The translations under genes were made by a program, and so were the position numbers. Shown here piece after piece: positions 8,575 through 16,573 of a stretch of 64,000 nucleotides of DNA; within the stretch, counting starts at the first letter, position 1, and every line of letters starts with the position of its first letter. Source of the DNA: Clostridium hydrogenum. GTDB lineage: Bacteria > Bacillota > Clostridia > Clostridiales > Clostridiaceae. The notes under the pieces were generated by a model. It made no database searches. It was not told the DNA's origin and saw nothing but the letters and a program-made list of their open reading frames with translations. The stretch covers positions 682,001 through 746,000 of the forward strand of contig NZ_JAEACT010000004.1 of assembly GCF_021432385.1 (NCBI RefSeq), written 5' to 3'.

Positions 8575-8931
8575 TTACCCTTGATGTGAAGCTCCAGCTG
8601 TATTTATTTCAGAAAGTTCATTATTCTTATATTTATCTAATACGGAACTTATGGCTATATTTCCACATTTATATGCTTTAATTCCAGCCTTTTCAATGAT
8701 TTCAAAAGCATTAGGCCCAAGACTTCCTGTTATTATAACATCCACTTTTTCATCAACTAACTGATTAGATGCAGCTATACCTGCCCCACCGCTAGAAGTC
8801 ATACCCTTATTTTCCAAAGATACAGTTTCTCCATTTTCAGTATCGTAAATTTGAAAATATCTACATCTTCCAAATCTCATATCAAGTAAAGCTTCGTTAG
8901 TTTCTCCCGTTGCTGAAATTGCTATCTTCAT
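8575..8931 (-). CDS. NifX/NifB-type cofactor-domain protein
   Basis: 118 residues, MKIAISATG at the start, then DMRFGRCRYFQIYD, where the Cys aligns with the cofactor ligand region of this family, and VDVIITGSLGPNAF. It differs from the paralogue at 6510 in lacking the His-rich tail. A GGGGGAAT site precedes the ATG, 2 bp after the mrp stop, so it is co-translated with mrp. Probably a carrier of a metal-sulfur cluster for the ATPases in the operon. Confidence 0.85.
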   Translation of the reverse strand: MKIAISATGETNEALLDMRFGRCRYFQIYDTENGETVSLENKGMTSSGGAGIAASNQLVDEKVDVIITGSLGPNAFEIIEKAGIKAYKCGNIAISSVLDKYKNNELSEINTAGASHQG

Positions 8932-8933
8932 TT

Positions 8934-9764
8934 TTATTCCCCCAACTCATCTAATATATTTTTTACTATTGGATTAAAAATTAACTCAAGACTTTCATTT
9001 GCATTTTCATATCCATACTCCGCCAAACCACTTATAGTAGTCATTACAGGGAGCTTACCCAAAAGTTTTAAATCCATTTCTTCTAAAAACTTGTCAGTAC
9101 CTTCTCCATTAAATAATTTAATTTTCTTACCACAATCTGGGCAAGCTATGTAACTCATATTTTCAATAACACCTAAAATATTGATGTTCATTTTTCTTGC
9201 CATATTTATAGCTTTTGAAACTATCATAGAAACAAAATCTTGAGGTACAGACACCATAACTATTCCATTTAAAGGTATGGATTGCATTACTGTTAAAGCA
9301 ACATCACCTGTTCCTGGAGGCATATCAATAATTAAATAATCAAGTTCTTCCCAAAGAGTATCTGTCCAAAATTGTTTAACTGCACCTGCTATCATTGGTC
9401 CACGCCATATTACAGGGTCATTTTCATTTTTTACCATTAGATTTAAAGACATTACCTTTATTCCATCAATAGTCTTTGCTGGAATCATCATATTGTCTAT
9501 CGCAACGCATTTTGTATCTTTTAAATTCATAAGTCTAGGAATACTTGGTCCTGTTATATCAGCATCTAATACTCCAACTCTATATCCAAGGCTATTTAAA
9601 TGTTTTGCAATAAGTACTGAAATTGATGACTTACCTACTCCACCTTTTCCACTCATAACACCAATAATTTTCCCTACATTATTTTTAGAATTATTTTCAA
9701 TCATACAACTTTGTTTATCCTTTGAACATTTTTCGTTTGATGGGCATGAATTACACTCTGACAC
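8934..9764 (-). CDS. mrp: Mrp/NBP35-family iron-sulfur carrier ATPase
   Basis: 276 residues from GTG 9764, which has TTAGGAGAT eight bases upstream; the longer frame from 9833 would start inside the promoter. The N-terminus carries CNSCPSNEKC, the cluster-binding region of clostridial Mrp proteins. The Walker A motif is MSGKGGVGKSS, the switch is IDMPPGTGD, and a late CPDCGKK gives the conserved CXXC at which Mrp/ApbC dimers hold a transferable [4Fe-4S] cluster. It is the first gene of the operon running to the flavin reductase. A cytosolic role in iron-sulfur cluster delivery is known for the family. Confidence 0.92.
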   Translation of the reverse strand: MSECNSCPSNEKCSKDKQSCMIENNSKNNVGKIIGVMSGKGGVGKSSISVLIAKHLNSLGYRVGVLDADITGPSIPRLMNLKDTKCVAIDNMMIPAKTIDGIKVMSLNLMVKNENDPVIWRGPMIAGAVKQFWTDTLWEELDYLIIDMPPGTGDVALTVMQSIPLNGIVMVSVPQDFVSMIVSKAINMARKMNINILGVIENMSYIACPDCGKKIKLFNGEGTDKFLEEMDLKLLGKLPVMTTISGLAEYGYENANESLELIFNPIVKNILDELGE

Positions 9765-9783
9765 ATCATCATCTCCTAAATCA

Positions 9784-9843
9784 ATATTGGCATTTGCCAT
9801 TTTCATATTACATCTAATCAGAGTTATTGTCAAATGCCAATAT
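9784..9843 (-). promoter_or_regulatory. mrp promoter framed by a 13-bp inverted repeat
   Basis: On the minus strand TTGACA, a 17-bp spacer and TAATAT form a near-consensus promoter, putting the transcript start about 30 bases before the GTG of mrp. Arms CAAATGCCAATAT (9831-9843, overlapping the -35) and ATATTGGCATTTG (9784-9796, at the start site) are exact inverted repeats 34 bp apart. This layout suggests control by a dimeric regulator binding both sites or by looping. The Fur protein of the same operon is one candidate. Confidence 0.65.
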
Positions 9844-9878
9844 CAATTACAGATTGAGAATATGCTTACAAAAGTTTT

Positions 9879-11225
9879 TTATCTTTTAACTAATTTATAT
9901 GAGATGCTAATAAGAACTGTTATTATTGCTGCAGAATAAAATCCTATTCTAAAATCTTGTACTTTAAGGCTCATAACAAAAAATAGTATTACAATTATTA
10001 TTGTTCCATATGCTCCCCACCTTCCTAAAATAAGTGGAGAAGTATATTTTTCATCACTGCTTCTTTTTTTTAGCCAAAGCAAGTAAACGATTAGATTAAC
10101 TATCCAATTAAAAAACGAATAATATGAGCATGCTGAAACAAGATAATTAAATAGTTTAGCACTTACTGAAAAAGATAACAACACTACTATTAATGATGAT
10201 ATTCCTGTCAAAAGCCAAGCATACCAATAGAAATTCTTCTTTGTATTTTTGAAAATTGAAGGTGCTTCTTTTGACTCTGATAATGAAATAATGGCCTGAT
10301 TACAACTGTAATAATTACCTATCATTACTGAAAAAGTTGCTATAAGTATTATTGCATTAATTGTTGAAGAAGCCCAATTTATATTCATACTTTTAAGGGA
10401 TTGGATTATTGGTGAAGAAGCTATATTAACATTGCTCCAATTCATTGTTAAAATTATTATACACATTGACAGAGTATATAAAATAATAAGCCCCGCTGTT
10501 ACAATAATCGTTGCTTTGGGTATAGATAAACAAGGTTTTTTTACATCAGATGTAGCCATTGCAATAGTACTTATACCTGAATAGGTAAATATTACAACCA
10601 ACATAGCTTGCAATATTCCTGATAGTTTATTTGGAAAAAAATTGTTTACTGACCTAAAAGGATTTGGAGTTACTTGTATCCCATGAGACAGTAAAAATAT
10701 AACCCCTATACCCACGAATATTACGATAGTCAATATTTTTAGCACCGCAGTACCCGATTCAATATAACTGAAATACCTCATATTCAGTCTATTTATTAAA
10801 ATAACCAAAATTATGACACCCAACGCTAGTAATGCTATAGGAATCCGTGTAAACCAATATTTTAAAAATATAGCTGCTGCCATAGCTTCAGAAGCTATAC
10901 CAAGAATACTTGAAATGTATATTATCCATCCTAATAAATAACCCATAAACTTACCAAGAAACTGTTCCGTATATACTCGAAATGATCCAGTAACAGGACG
11001 ATTTATACTTATACTAGTCATTGCTCCAAGTACTTGCGACATTATAAATCCTCCAACCAAAAATGCTAAAATAACCGCTGGTCCTGCTTCCCTTATTGCT
11101 AATCCTGACCCCAAAAAAAAGCCAGAGCCAACTATCCCACCTATGCCTATCCCTGCTAAGCTATAGGCATTTAGCTCCTTTTTAGAATTATTATCATTAC
11201 TTGTATTTTCACAACTTTTATTCAT
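9879..11225 (-). CDS. APC-superfamily amino acid permease
   Basis: 448 residues with 12 predicted membrane helices. The first helix holds AGIGIGGIVGSGFFLGSG, the substrate-binding glycine motif of APC transporters. It should import or exchange an amino acid; specificity is not readable. Start ATG 11225 is chosen because AAGGG lies eight bases upstream; the GTG at 11234 would overlap that site. It ends 36 bp before the inverted-repeat region of mrp and appears to be a single-gene unit divergent from the DUF421 gene. Confidence 0.88.
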   Translation of the reverse strand: MNKSCENTSNDNNSKKELNAYSLAGIGIGGIVGSGFFLGSGLAIREAGPAVILAFLVGGFIMSQVLGAMTSISINRPVTGSFRVYTEQFLGKFMGYLLGWIIYISSILGIASEAMAAAIFLKYWFTRIPIALLALGVIILVILINRLNMRYFSYIESGTAVLKILTIVIFVGIGVIFLLSHGIQVTPNPFRSVNNFFPNKLSGILQAMLVVIFTYSGISTIAMATSDVKKPCLSIPKATIIVTAGLIILYTLSMCIIILTMNWSNVNIASSPIIQSLKSMNINWASSTINAIILIATFSVMIGNYYSCNQAIISLSESKEAPSIFKNTKKNFYWYAWLLTGISSLIVVLLSFSVSAKLFNYLVSACSYYSFFNWIVNLIVYLLWLKKRSSDEKYTSPLILGRWGAYGTIIIVILFFVMSLKVQDFRIGFYSAAIITVLISISYKLVKR

Positions 11226-11437
11226 CGTTTTCACCCTTTTAGTTTTTATATGCGGTTAGTATGCCCAAAATAAAAAAAAATTAATTAAAATTTCAAAAAA
11301 TTTATATAATATGGCACTAGATAGGGATGCATTACTTTAAATCTTGAAATTTGCACATATCAATTACTATAATAAAACGAATATTTCTTAATGCTTAGGT
11401 AAAAATATAAATATAAAAATAATATGAAGGTGTAAAT

Positions 11438-12124
11438 ATGCTGTGGAAACCTATAGAAATAATTTTTAGAAGCATCTCAACCTATATTATTCTATTAGTT
11501 TTAGGAAGAATAATTGGGCGGAAACTAATATCAAGAATAACATTTTTTGATTTTATAGTTGGAATTACACTTGGATCTATTGCAGTAAGAATTGCATTAG
11601 GTTCACAAGAATCACCATTATTAGCTACACTTTCAATAATAATTATTACTATAATGGTTGCAATAACAGATTATTTAGATATTAAAAGTATTAAATTTAG
11701 AAAGCTAGTTGATGGCGAGCCAGTAATACTAATAAACAATGGTAAACTATTAGATTATAATTTAAGAAAAGTAAGGATTACTATAAATAAATTAATAATG
11801 CAGTTGAGAGAGAAAGATATTTTTAATATAGATGATGTAGCAATAGCCGCAATTGAAAGCGACGGAGAATTAACCGTATTACCTAAAGTGAATAAGCAAC
11901 CAATCACAACTGGCGATTTAAATATTCAAACAAAAGATAATGGTTTAGTCATTGATATAATTATTGATGGAAAAATAATTTATAATAATTTAGAAGATAC
12001 TAATCACGACGCTCAATGGGTTATAGAAAAATTAAAGAACTATAATATTAGTGATATACAGGAAGTTTTCTATGCTGGTTTAAATGCTTCAGGAAATTTT
12101 TTTGTTTCAAAAAAAACTATATAG
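11438..12124 (+). CDS. DUF421/YetF-family membrane protein
   Basis: 228 residues: three membrane helices in the first 85 residues, then the family's soluble domain with RKLVDGEPVILINNGK and the closing DVFYAGL-like EVFYAGLNASG. YetF-like proteins are known from sporulating Firmicutes, and some paralogues affect spores or germinant receptors, but this one cannot be assigned. Start ATG 11438 follows GAAGGTG. A ferritin-like gene fragment begins 8 bp downstream. A shorter paralogue without the membrane part is at 56757, also next to a ferritin-like (CotF) gene. Confidence 0.85.
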   Translation: MLWKPIEIIFRSISTYIILLVLGRIIGRKLISRITFFDFIVGITLGSIAVRIALGSQESPLLATLSIIIITIMVAITDYLDIKSIKFRKLVDGEPVILINNGKLLDYNLRKVRITINKLIMQLREKDIFNIDDVAIAAIESDGELTVLPKVNKQPITTGDLNIQTKDNGLVIDIIIDGKIIYNNLEDTNHDAQWVIEKLKNYNISDIQEVFYAGLNASGNFFVSKKTI

Positions 12125-12132
12125 TTAAAAAT

Positions 12133-12252
12133 ATGGCTGTCGCACTCATCGAGGATAAATATATTGAAAAAATTATACTGAAAATAATATCTGATGAACA
12201 AACTCACATTAATATTTTTGAAAACTTGATTGAAAAATATCTAGAAAAGTAA
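12133..12252 (+). pseudogene. C-terminal remnant of a ferritin-like protein
   Basis: A 39-codon frame starting MAVALIEDKY and containing KIISDEQTHINIF. The DEQTH segment followed by an amphipathic helix is the last metal-binding helix of ferritin-like or rubrerythrin-type proteins; the preceding helices are missing. No good ribosome site precedes the ATG. It is best read as the tail of a deleted gene that lay after the DUF421 gene. Confidence 0.55.
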
Positions 12253-12329
12253 GGTTATTTTTTAATTGTTTTTTCCTTGTTCCGTAATACTCTTTATTTC
12301 TTGTTATAATTGTGTAATATTTTTCATTT

Positions 12330-12735
12330 TTTAATCTCTCAGTTGTGTAAAAAGCTGTCGTACTTTTGGATTACTAATTTTTCCATAAGGTTCTAATAAG
12401 ATTATAGGTTTCTTATTGATTGCCTTCGACCATTTTATATCCAAAAACAATAACTATTCCATGGGAAATTAAATAAAAAACTCCAAAATATTGTGTGCTT
12501 ATAATGAATTTTTAGCTTAACTTTATCATAAAGTTTGGAATAACATCACTTGGATCTTCTCATATCTCATGATATGTTAAAAAAGTAACTAAATTGCCTA
12601 ATCTATTTGGATTTAGAAAGAGTAATAAAATTCTATCAATAGCTTTTAGTAATATTCCTATTTCAAATCCATTATAAAATATATTACTATTTACATTAAT
12701 TTTTTTAATCTTAATATAATACTCACCTTCCCCCA
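12330..12735 (-). pseudogene. Decayed DUF2127-like membrane protein gene
   Basis: On the minus strand one frame reads on through three stop codons: GFEIGILLKAIDRILLL, then LVTFLTYHEI, stop, EDPSDVIPNF, stop, and YFGVFYLISHGIVIVFG. This resembles DUF2127 integral membrane proteins, which have a conserved EDP-D motif and an HGI motif. A shifted frame continues with LLEPYGKISNPKVRQLF up to about 12290, which I do not recognise. The three stops and the frame shift show the gene is dead. The whole stretch 12253-12910 has no intact gene. Confidence 0.6.
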
Positions 12736-12910
12736 TTACTACTCACACTGAATAATAAATTAATTATAGTATTTATTATTTAGTGTTTCTATATTCAATT
12801 TATTAATTCATAGTATATTTTTTTAATCTAATTTTAATGCTCGCTATCTACAATGTAAAAACAAAAGACACTTCTTTTAATATTAAATTTTAGGGAGGAA
12901 AGGATAACTC

Positions 12911-13552
12911 ATGAATATTATAACAAGTTTAATTAATGTAATACTGCATCTTGATAAATATCTAGCTATAATAATACAAAATTATGGAATATGGACGTAT
13001 GCATTTGTATTTCTAATTATATTCTGTGAAACTGGATTAGTTGTTACTCCTTTTTTACCAGGGGACTCTATTTTGTTTGCGGCAGGGGTACTTGCTTCCA
13101 TTGGTACACTCAAAATATTTCCACTGTTTTTAGTGTTTTATCTAGCGGCAGTACTTGGAGATACCGCTAACTATCATGTAGGACAGAAAATTGGAAATAA
13201 AATTTTAGATAAGGAAAACATAAAATTTATTAATAAAGAATATCTCAAAAAAGCACATGATTTTTACAAAAAACATGGCTCTATAACAATAGTATTAGGA
13301 AGATTTATACCTGTTATAAGGACTTTTGTACCATTTGTTGCAGGAATAGGAGAAATGGCTTATTCAAAATTTAGTATTTACAACATGTTAGGTGCTTTCT
13401 TGTGGGTTGTATTATTTTTAGGTGGCGGTTATTTCTTTGGAAACTTACCTTTTATAAAGACACATTTTTCATACATTTTAATTGCTATTATAATAATATC
13501 TATTATTCCAGGAATACTTGCATTTATTAAAGAAAAAAAGAAATGTAAATGA
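12911..13552 (+). CDS. DedA-family membrane protein
   Basis: 213 residues with four to five membrane helices and the DedA signatures FCETGLVVTPFLPGDS and GRFIPVIRTFVPFVAGI, whose arginine and proline residues are required in characterised members. DedA proteins flip lipid carriers such as undecaprenyl phosphate or phospholipids in the cytoplasmic membrane. The start ATG follows GGGAGGAAAGG. The PAP2 phosphatase gene begins 79 bp later in the same direction, and the two could cooperate in undecaprenyl phosphate recycling (inference from family roles and order). Confidence 0.9.
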   Translation: MNIITSLINVILHLDKYLAIIIQNYGIWTYAFVFLIIFCETGLVVTPFLPGDSILFAAGVLASIGTLKIFPLFLVFYLAAVLGDTANYHVGQKIGNKILDKENIKFINKEYLKKAHDFYKKHGSITIVLGRFIPVIRTFVPFVAGIGEMAYSKFSIYNMLGAFLWVVLFLGGGYFFGNLPFIKTHFSYILIAIIIISIIPGILAFIKEKKKCK

Positions 13553-13631
13553 CGATAATGTTATCGATACAACATCCTAATACATATATCTTATTGATTA
13601 TAAGTAATAAATCCATAAAGGAGATTAGATT

Positions 13632-14207
13632 ATGCATTCAAATATTTTAAAAAGAATAAATATATTTGACAATTACATTTTGCTTAATATAAAAAAGCAT
13701 ATTGAAAATAAATATTTAGATAGATTAATGCCACTGATAACATACATGGGTAATCTAGGAATCATATGGATTGCTATGGCTTTAATTTTAATATTAAACA
13801 AACCCTACAGATCAATTGGAAACATAGTAATAATAACTTTAATTATAAGCACTATTGTTGGAGAAGGAATAGTAAAACATATCGTTAAGAGAATGAGACC
13901 ATGTAACATTCACAATGAGCTTAATCTATTAATTACAAAACCAATATCATATTCTTTTCCTTCTGGGCACACTTTATCTTCATTTGCTGTAGCAGAAGTA
14001 TTATCAAGGTATTTTGGTCAATACAAGATACTATTTATAGCAATAGCACTGTTAATAGCTATATCGAGATTATATTTATATGTTCATTATCCCACAGATG
14101 TTATAGCTGGAATTGTAATTGGAATATTATGTTCTAAATTAGTATTCATATTTTTGCAGGGAAATTATATGGAAAGAGTCATTGTTTTATATAAAAATAT
14201 GTTATAA
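13632..14207 (+). CDS. PAP2-family membrane phosphatase
   Basis: 191 residues with about five membrane helices and the three catalytic motifs in order: KHIVKRMRPCN, SFPSGHTLSSF and SRLYLYVHYPTDVIAG. These mark lipid phosphatases such as undecaprenyl pyrophosphate phosphatase BcrC or phosphatidylglycerophosphatase; the choice is open. AAAGGAG precedes ATG 13632. It lies downstream of the DedA gene and upstream of a two-component system, which may sense envelope stress. Confidence 0.88.
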   Translation: MHSNILKRINIFDNYILLNIKKHIENKYLDRLMPLITYMGNLGIIWIAMALILILNKPYRSIGNIVIITLIISTIVGEGIVKHIVKRMRPCNIHNELNLLITKPISYSFPSGHTLSSFAVAEVLSRYFGQYKILFIAIALLIAISRLYLYVHYPTDVIAGIVIGILCSKLVFIFLQGNYMERVIVLYKNML

Positions 14208-14221
14208 AAGGAGTTAATAAA

Positions 14222-14322
14222 ATGACCTAAAATTAAGAGATAAACTTGAAAATTTATATGTAATAGTTGAAAATAATATATTAATAAAATTAGGTGCTCG
14301 AAAATTAAATAATCAAATCTAA
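14222..14322 (+). pseudogene. Possible frameshifted small Spo0E-like gene
   Basis: AAAAGGAG stands eight bases before an ATG at 14222, yet that frame stops at codon 3. The +2 frame continues from DLKLRDKLENLYVIVE to a stop at 14322. The LRDKLENL start and the short length resemble Spo0E-like aspartyl phosphate phosphatases, but the usual SQELD-type motif is not visible. A one-base change would join the start to the frame. Weak evidence. Confidence 0.3.
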
Positions 14323-14411
14323 ACTATATGAATTTTGTGAGAACATATGTGCCTATTAAATAATTAAATATATAATATTATATATGCTGAAAACTCAAAT
14401 GAGGAGATAAC

Positions 14412-15092
14412 ATGAAAATTTTTAAAATTCTTTTAGTAGAAGATGAAAAGCAAATGTCAATGTTTATAGAAATGGAACTTACCCACGAAAACTATGAAGT
14501 AGACATAGCATATGATGGCAGAGAAGCTTTAAAAAAAACAGAAAAAAGCAATTATGATTTAATTATACTTGATATTATGATTCCGAATTTAAACGGTATA
14601 GAGGTATGCAGGCGTATAAGGCAGTTTTCTAATTTACCTATTATAATGTTAACTGCAAAAGCTGATATACCTGATAAAGTTTTCGGATTAGATGCCGGAG
14701 CAAATGATTACATTACTAAACCCTTTGCAATAGAAGAGTTACTAGCAAGAATACGAGTATATGAAAGAAAAAACACATCAAAAGACGATAAAAATCTACT
14801 TAAAGTTAAGGATATTGTTATAGATGATAAAACACATCAGGTAAGGAGAGCTGGCACAGAAATTGAGCTTACAAAAAAAGAATATGATCTTCTAAAAATG
14901 CTTATAATGAATAAAAATATCGTACTTACAAGAGACCAGATAATTGAAGAAGTGTGGGGATACGATTATGATGGCGACACAAATGTAGTTGACGTATTTA
15001 TAAGATATTTACGAAGCAAAATTGATACTGATTTTGATGATAAACTTATAAGTACTGTAAGAGGTGTAGGTTATGTTATTAAAGAAAGTTAA
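14412..15092 (+). CDS. OmpR-family response regulator
   Basis: 226 residues. The receiver domain has the acidic pocket in VEDEK, phospho-acceptor Asp54 in LDIMIPN, and the Lys of ITKPF near residue 103. The winged-helix output domain includes ELTKKEYDLLKML and ends DVFIRYLRSKID, so it binds DNA. A GAGGAGA site precedes the ATG. The kinase gene starts within its last codons (20-bp overlap), so the pair is translationally coupled. Target genes are unknown; the DedA and PAP2 genes upstream are candidates. Confidence 0.93.
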   Translation: MKIFKILLVEDEKQMSMFIEMELTHENYEVDIAYDGREALKKTEKSNYDLIILDIMIPNLNGIEVCRRIRQFSNLPIIMLTAKADIPDKVFGLDAGANDYITKPFAIEELLARIRVYERKNTSKDDKNLLKVKDIVIDDKTHQVRRAGTEIELTKKEYDLLKMLIMNKNIVLTRDQIIEEVWGYDYDGDTNVVDVFIRYLRSKIDTDFDDKLISTVRGVGYVIKES

Positions 15093-16458
15093 ATTTATAA
15101 TCAATAAGCTTAAAAGTGCAAAAATTTCTTTAAAAATAACTGCAATTTATGCAATTATGTTTTCATTAGTACTATTAATTTTAAATGCTTCAATTTTATT
15201 TGGTGTTAAGAATTATCTTTATAGTCAGGCAGACAAACAGATTGAAGATATGCAAACAATATTACTTAACAAAAATAAAACAATAGATTTATCCAGCAAA
15301 ACCCTTTTTTCAGATATTACATCCACGGAAAATATATCAGTTAAAATAAGTACAAAAGCGGGTAAAACACTCAATTTATTAGGAAAATTTAACTATAAAA
15401 TAAAAAAGCATTTTCAGAATTTAGGCAAAAAACGTTTGGAAGATAGAGAAAAACATTTACTCTATAAAAGTATAAGCGTTCAAAATAAAAAGAATGGTAA
15501 TGTATATATTGAAATAGTTAAAAATATGCACAATGAATATTGGTTCATGAAAGTATTATTTGTTGCTATGGCAGCAGCTGATTTTGTTGGTATCATAGCT
15601 TCAATTATACTGGGATATCTAGTAAGCAAAAAAATGTTAAAGCCTATTGATTACATAACTAAAACTGCCGAAAATATAAGTATTAATAATTTAAAGGATA
15701 GAATAGACGTAAAAGAATCTGATGATGAACTTAATAGACTAGCTAACACCTTTAATAAAATGATAGAGAGACTTCAAGAGGCTTTTGATAAGCAAACACA
15801 ATTTGTATCAGATGCTTCTCATGAACTTAGAACCCCAATTGCTGTTATTCAAGGATATGCTAATTTATTAGACAGATGGGGGAAAGATGATAGAGAAGTT
15901 TTAGAAAAATCAATTTATGCAATTAAGCTAGAAGCTGCTAATATGGCCGGATTAATTGAAAATTTGCTCTTTCTCGCAAAAGGTGACAGTGATACTCAAT
16001 TAGTAGATAAAAAAGAATTTTGGCTTAATGAATTAATTGATGAGGTTGTTTCTGAAACCAAACTTATAGAAAAAAATCATTTAATAATCAGCAGCAAGAA
16101 TGATACTGTAAAGATTTTAGCTGATTATAAAATGATAAAGCAAATGCTAAGAATATTCATTGATAATAGCATTAAATTTACCCCTAAAAATGGGAAAATA
16201 GATATAAGTTCAATTGTGCAAGATGACAAGGTTAAAATAGCGGTAAGTGACAATGGCATTGGAATTCCGGAAAATGAACTCAAAAATATATTTGACAGAT
16301 TTTATATTGTTGATAAATCTAGGTCAAAGGAAAATGGTGGTTCAGGACTTGGTTTATCTATTGCCAAATGGATTATACTTGTTCATAAGGGAACTATAGA
16401 TGTAAAAAGCGAAGAAGGTAAATGGACAAAAATAACTGTAACTTTGAAATTGAAATAG
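15073..16458 (+). CDS. Membrane sensor histidine kinase (first)
   Basis: 461 residues: membrane helix at about 22-45, an extracytoplasmic sensor of about 110 residues, a second helix near 160-187, HAMP domain, then the H-box SDASHELRTP with phospho-acceptor His near 250, an N-box DNSIKFTPKNG and G-boxes DNGIGIPE and GGSGLGLS. It is the partner of the preceding response regulator (20-bp overlap). Its TAG stop at 16456-16458 touches the end of a palindromic element inserted after it, so the last codons may have been affected by insertion. Confidence 0.92.
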   Translation: MLLKKVKFIINKLKSAKISLKITAIYAIMFSLVLLILNASILFGVKNYLYSQADKQIEDMQTILLNKNKTIDLSSKTLFSDITSTENISVKISTKAGKTLNLLGKFNYKIKKHFQNLGKKRLEDREKHLLYKSISVQNKKNGNVYIEIVKNMHNEYWFMKVLFVAMAAADFVGIIASIILGYLVSKKMLKPIDYITKTAENISINNLKDRIDVKESDDELNRLANTFNKMIERLQEAFDKQTQFVSDASHELRTPIAVIQGYANLLDRWGKDDREVLEKSIYAIKLEAANMAGLIENLLFLAKGDSDTQLVDKKEFWLNELIDEVVSETKLIEKNHLIISSKNDTVKILADYKMIKQMLRIFIDNSIKFTPKNGKIDISSIVQDDKVKIAVSDNGIGIPENELKNIFDRFYIVDKSRSKENGGSGLGLSIAKWIILVHKGTIDVKSEEGKWTKITVTLKLK

Positions 16459-16554
16459 ATATACCGTTTCAACTACCAAAATCAATTTGCATCAAAATGC
16501 CTAGAAGACGGCATTTTGATACAAATTGATTTTCAAATTTCAAGCGGTTTATCT
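16457..16554. repeat. Family-2 MITE-like palindrome, copy 1
   Basis: 98 bp bounded by AGATATACC and GGTTTATCT. Inside, CAAAATGCC and GGCATTTTG pair around the loop TAGAAGAC, and flanking sequence AATCAATTTG/CAAATTGATT extends the stem. The element sits between two kinase genes of one apparent operon and contains the TTG from which an artificially long frame of the second kinase would start. Confidence 0.85.
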
Positions 16555-16573
16555 CTATAAGGAGCCGTGTAAA

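Noticed and set aside
6510..9764. A nitrogenase cofactor cluster
   Set aside because: NifX-like domains are present but no nifHDK, nifB, nifE or nifN; the set occurs in non-fixing anaerobes.
9765..9833. N-terminal extension of Mrp to 9833
   Set aside because: It would lie across the -35, -10 and transcript start; GTG 9764 has a good ribosome site and begins with the usual Cys motif.
16526..16573. TTG 16526 as start of the second kinase
   Set aside because: It lies inside the family-2 palindrome and lacks a ribosome site.
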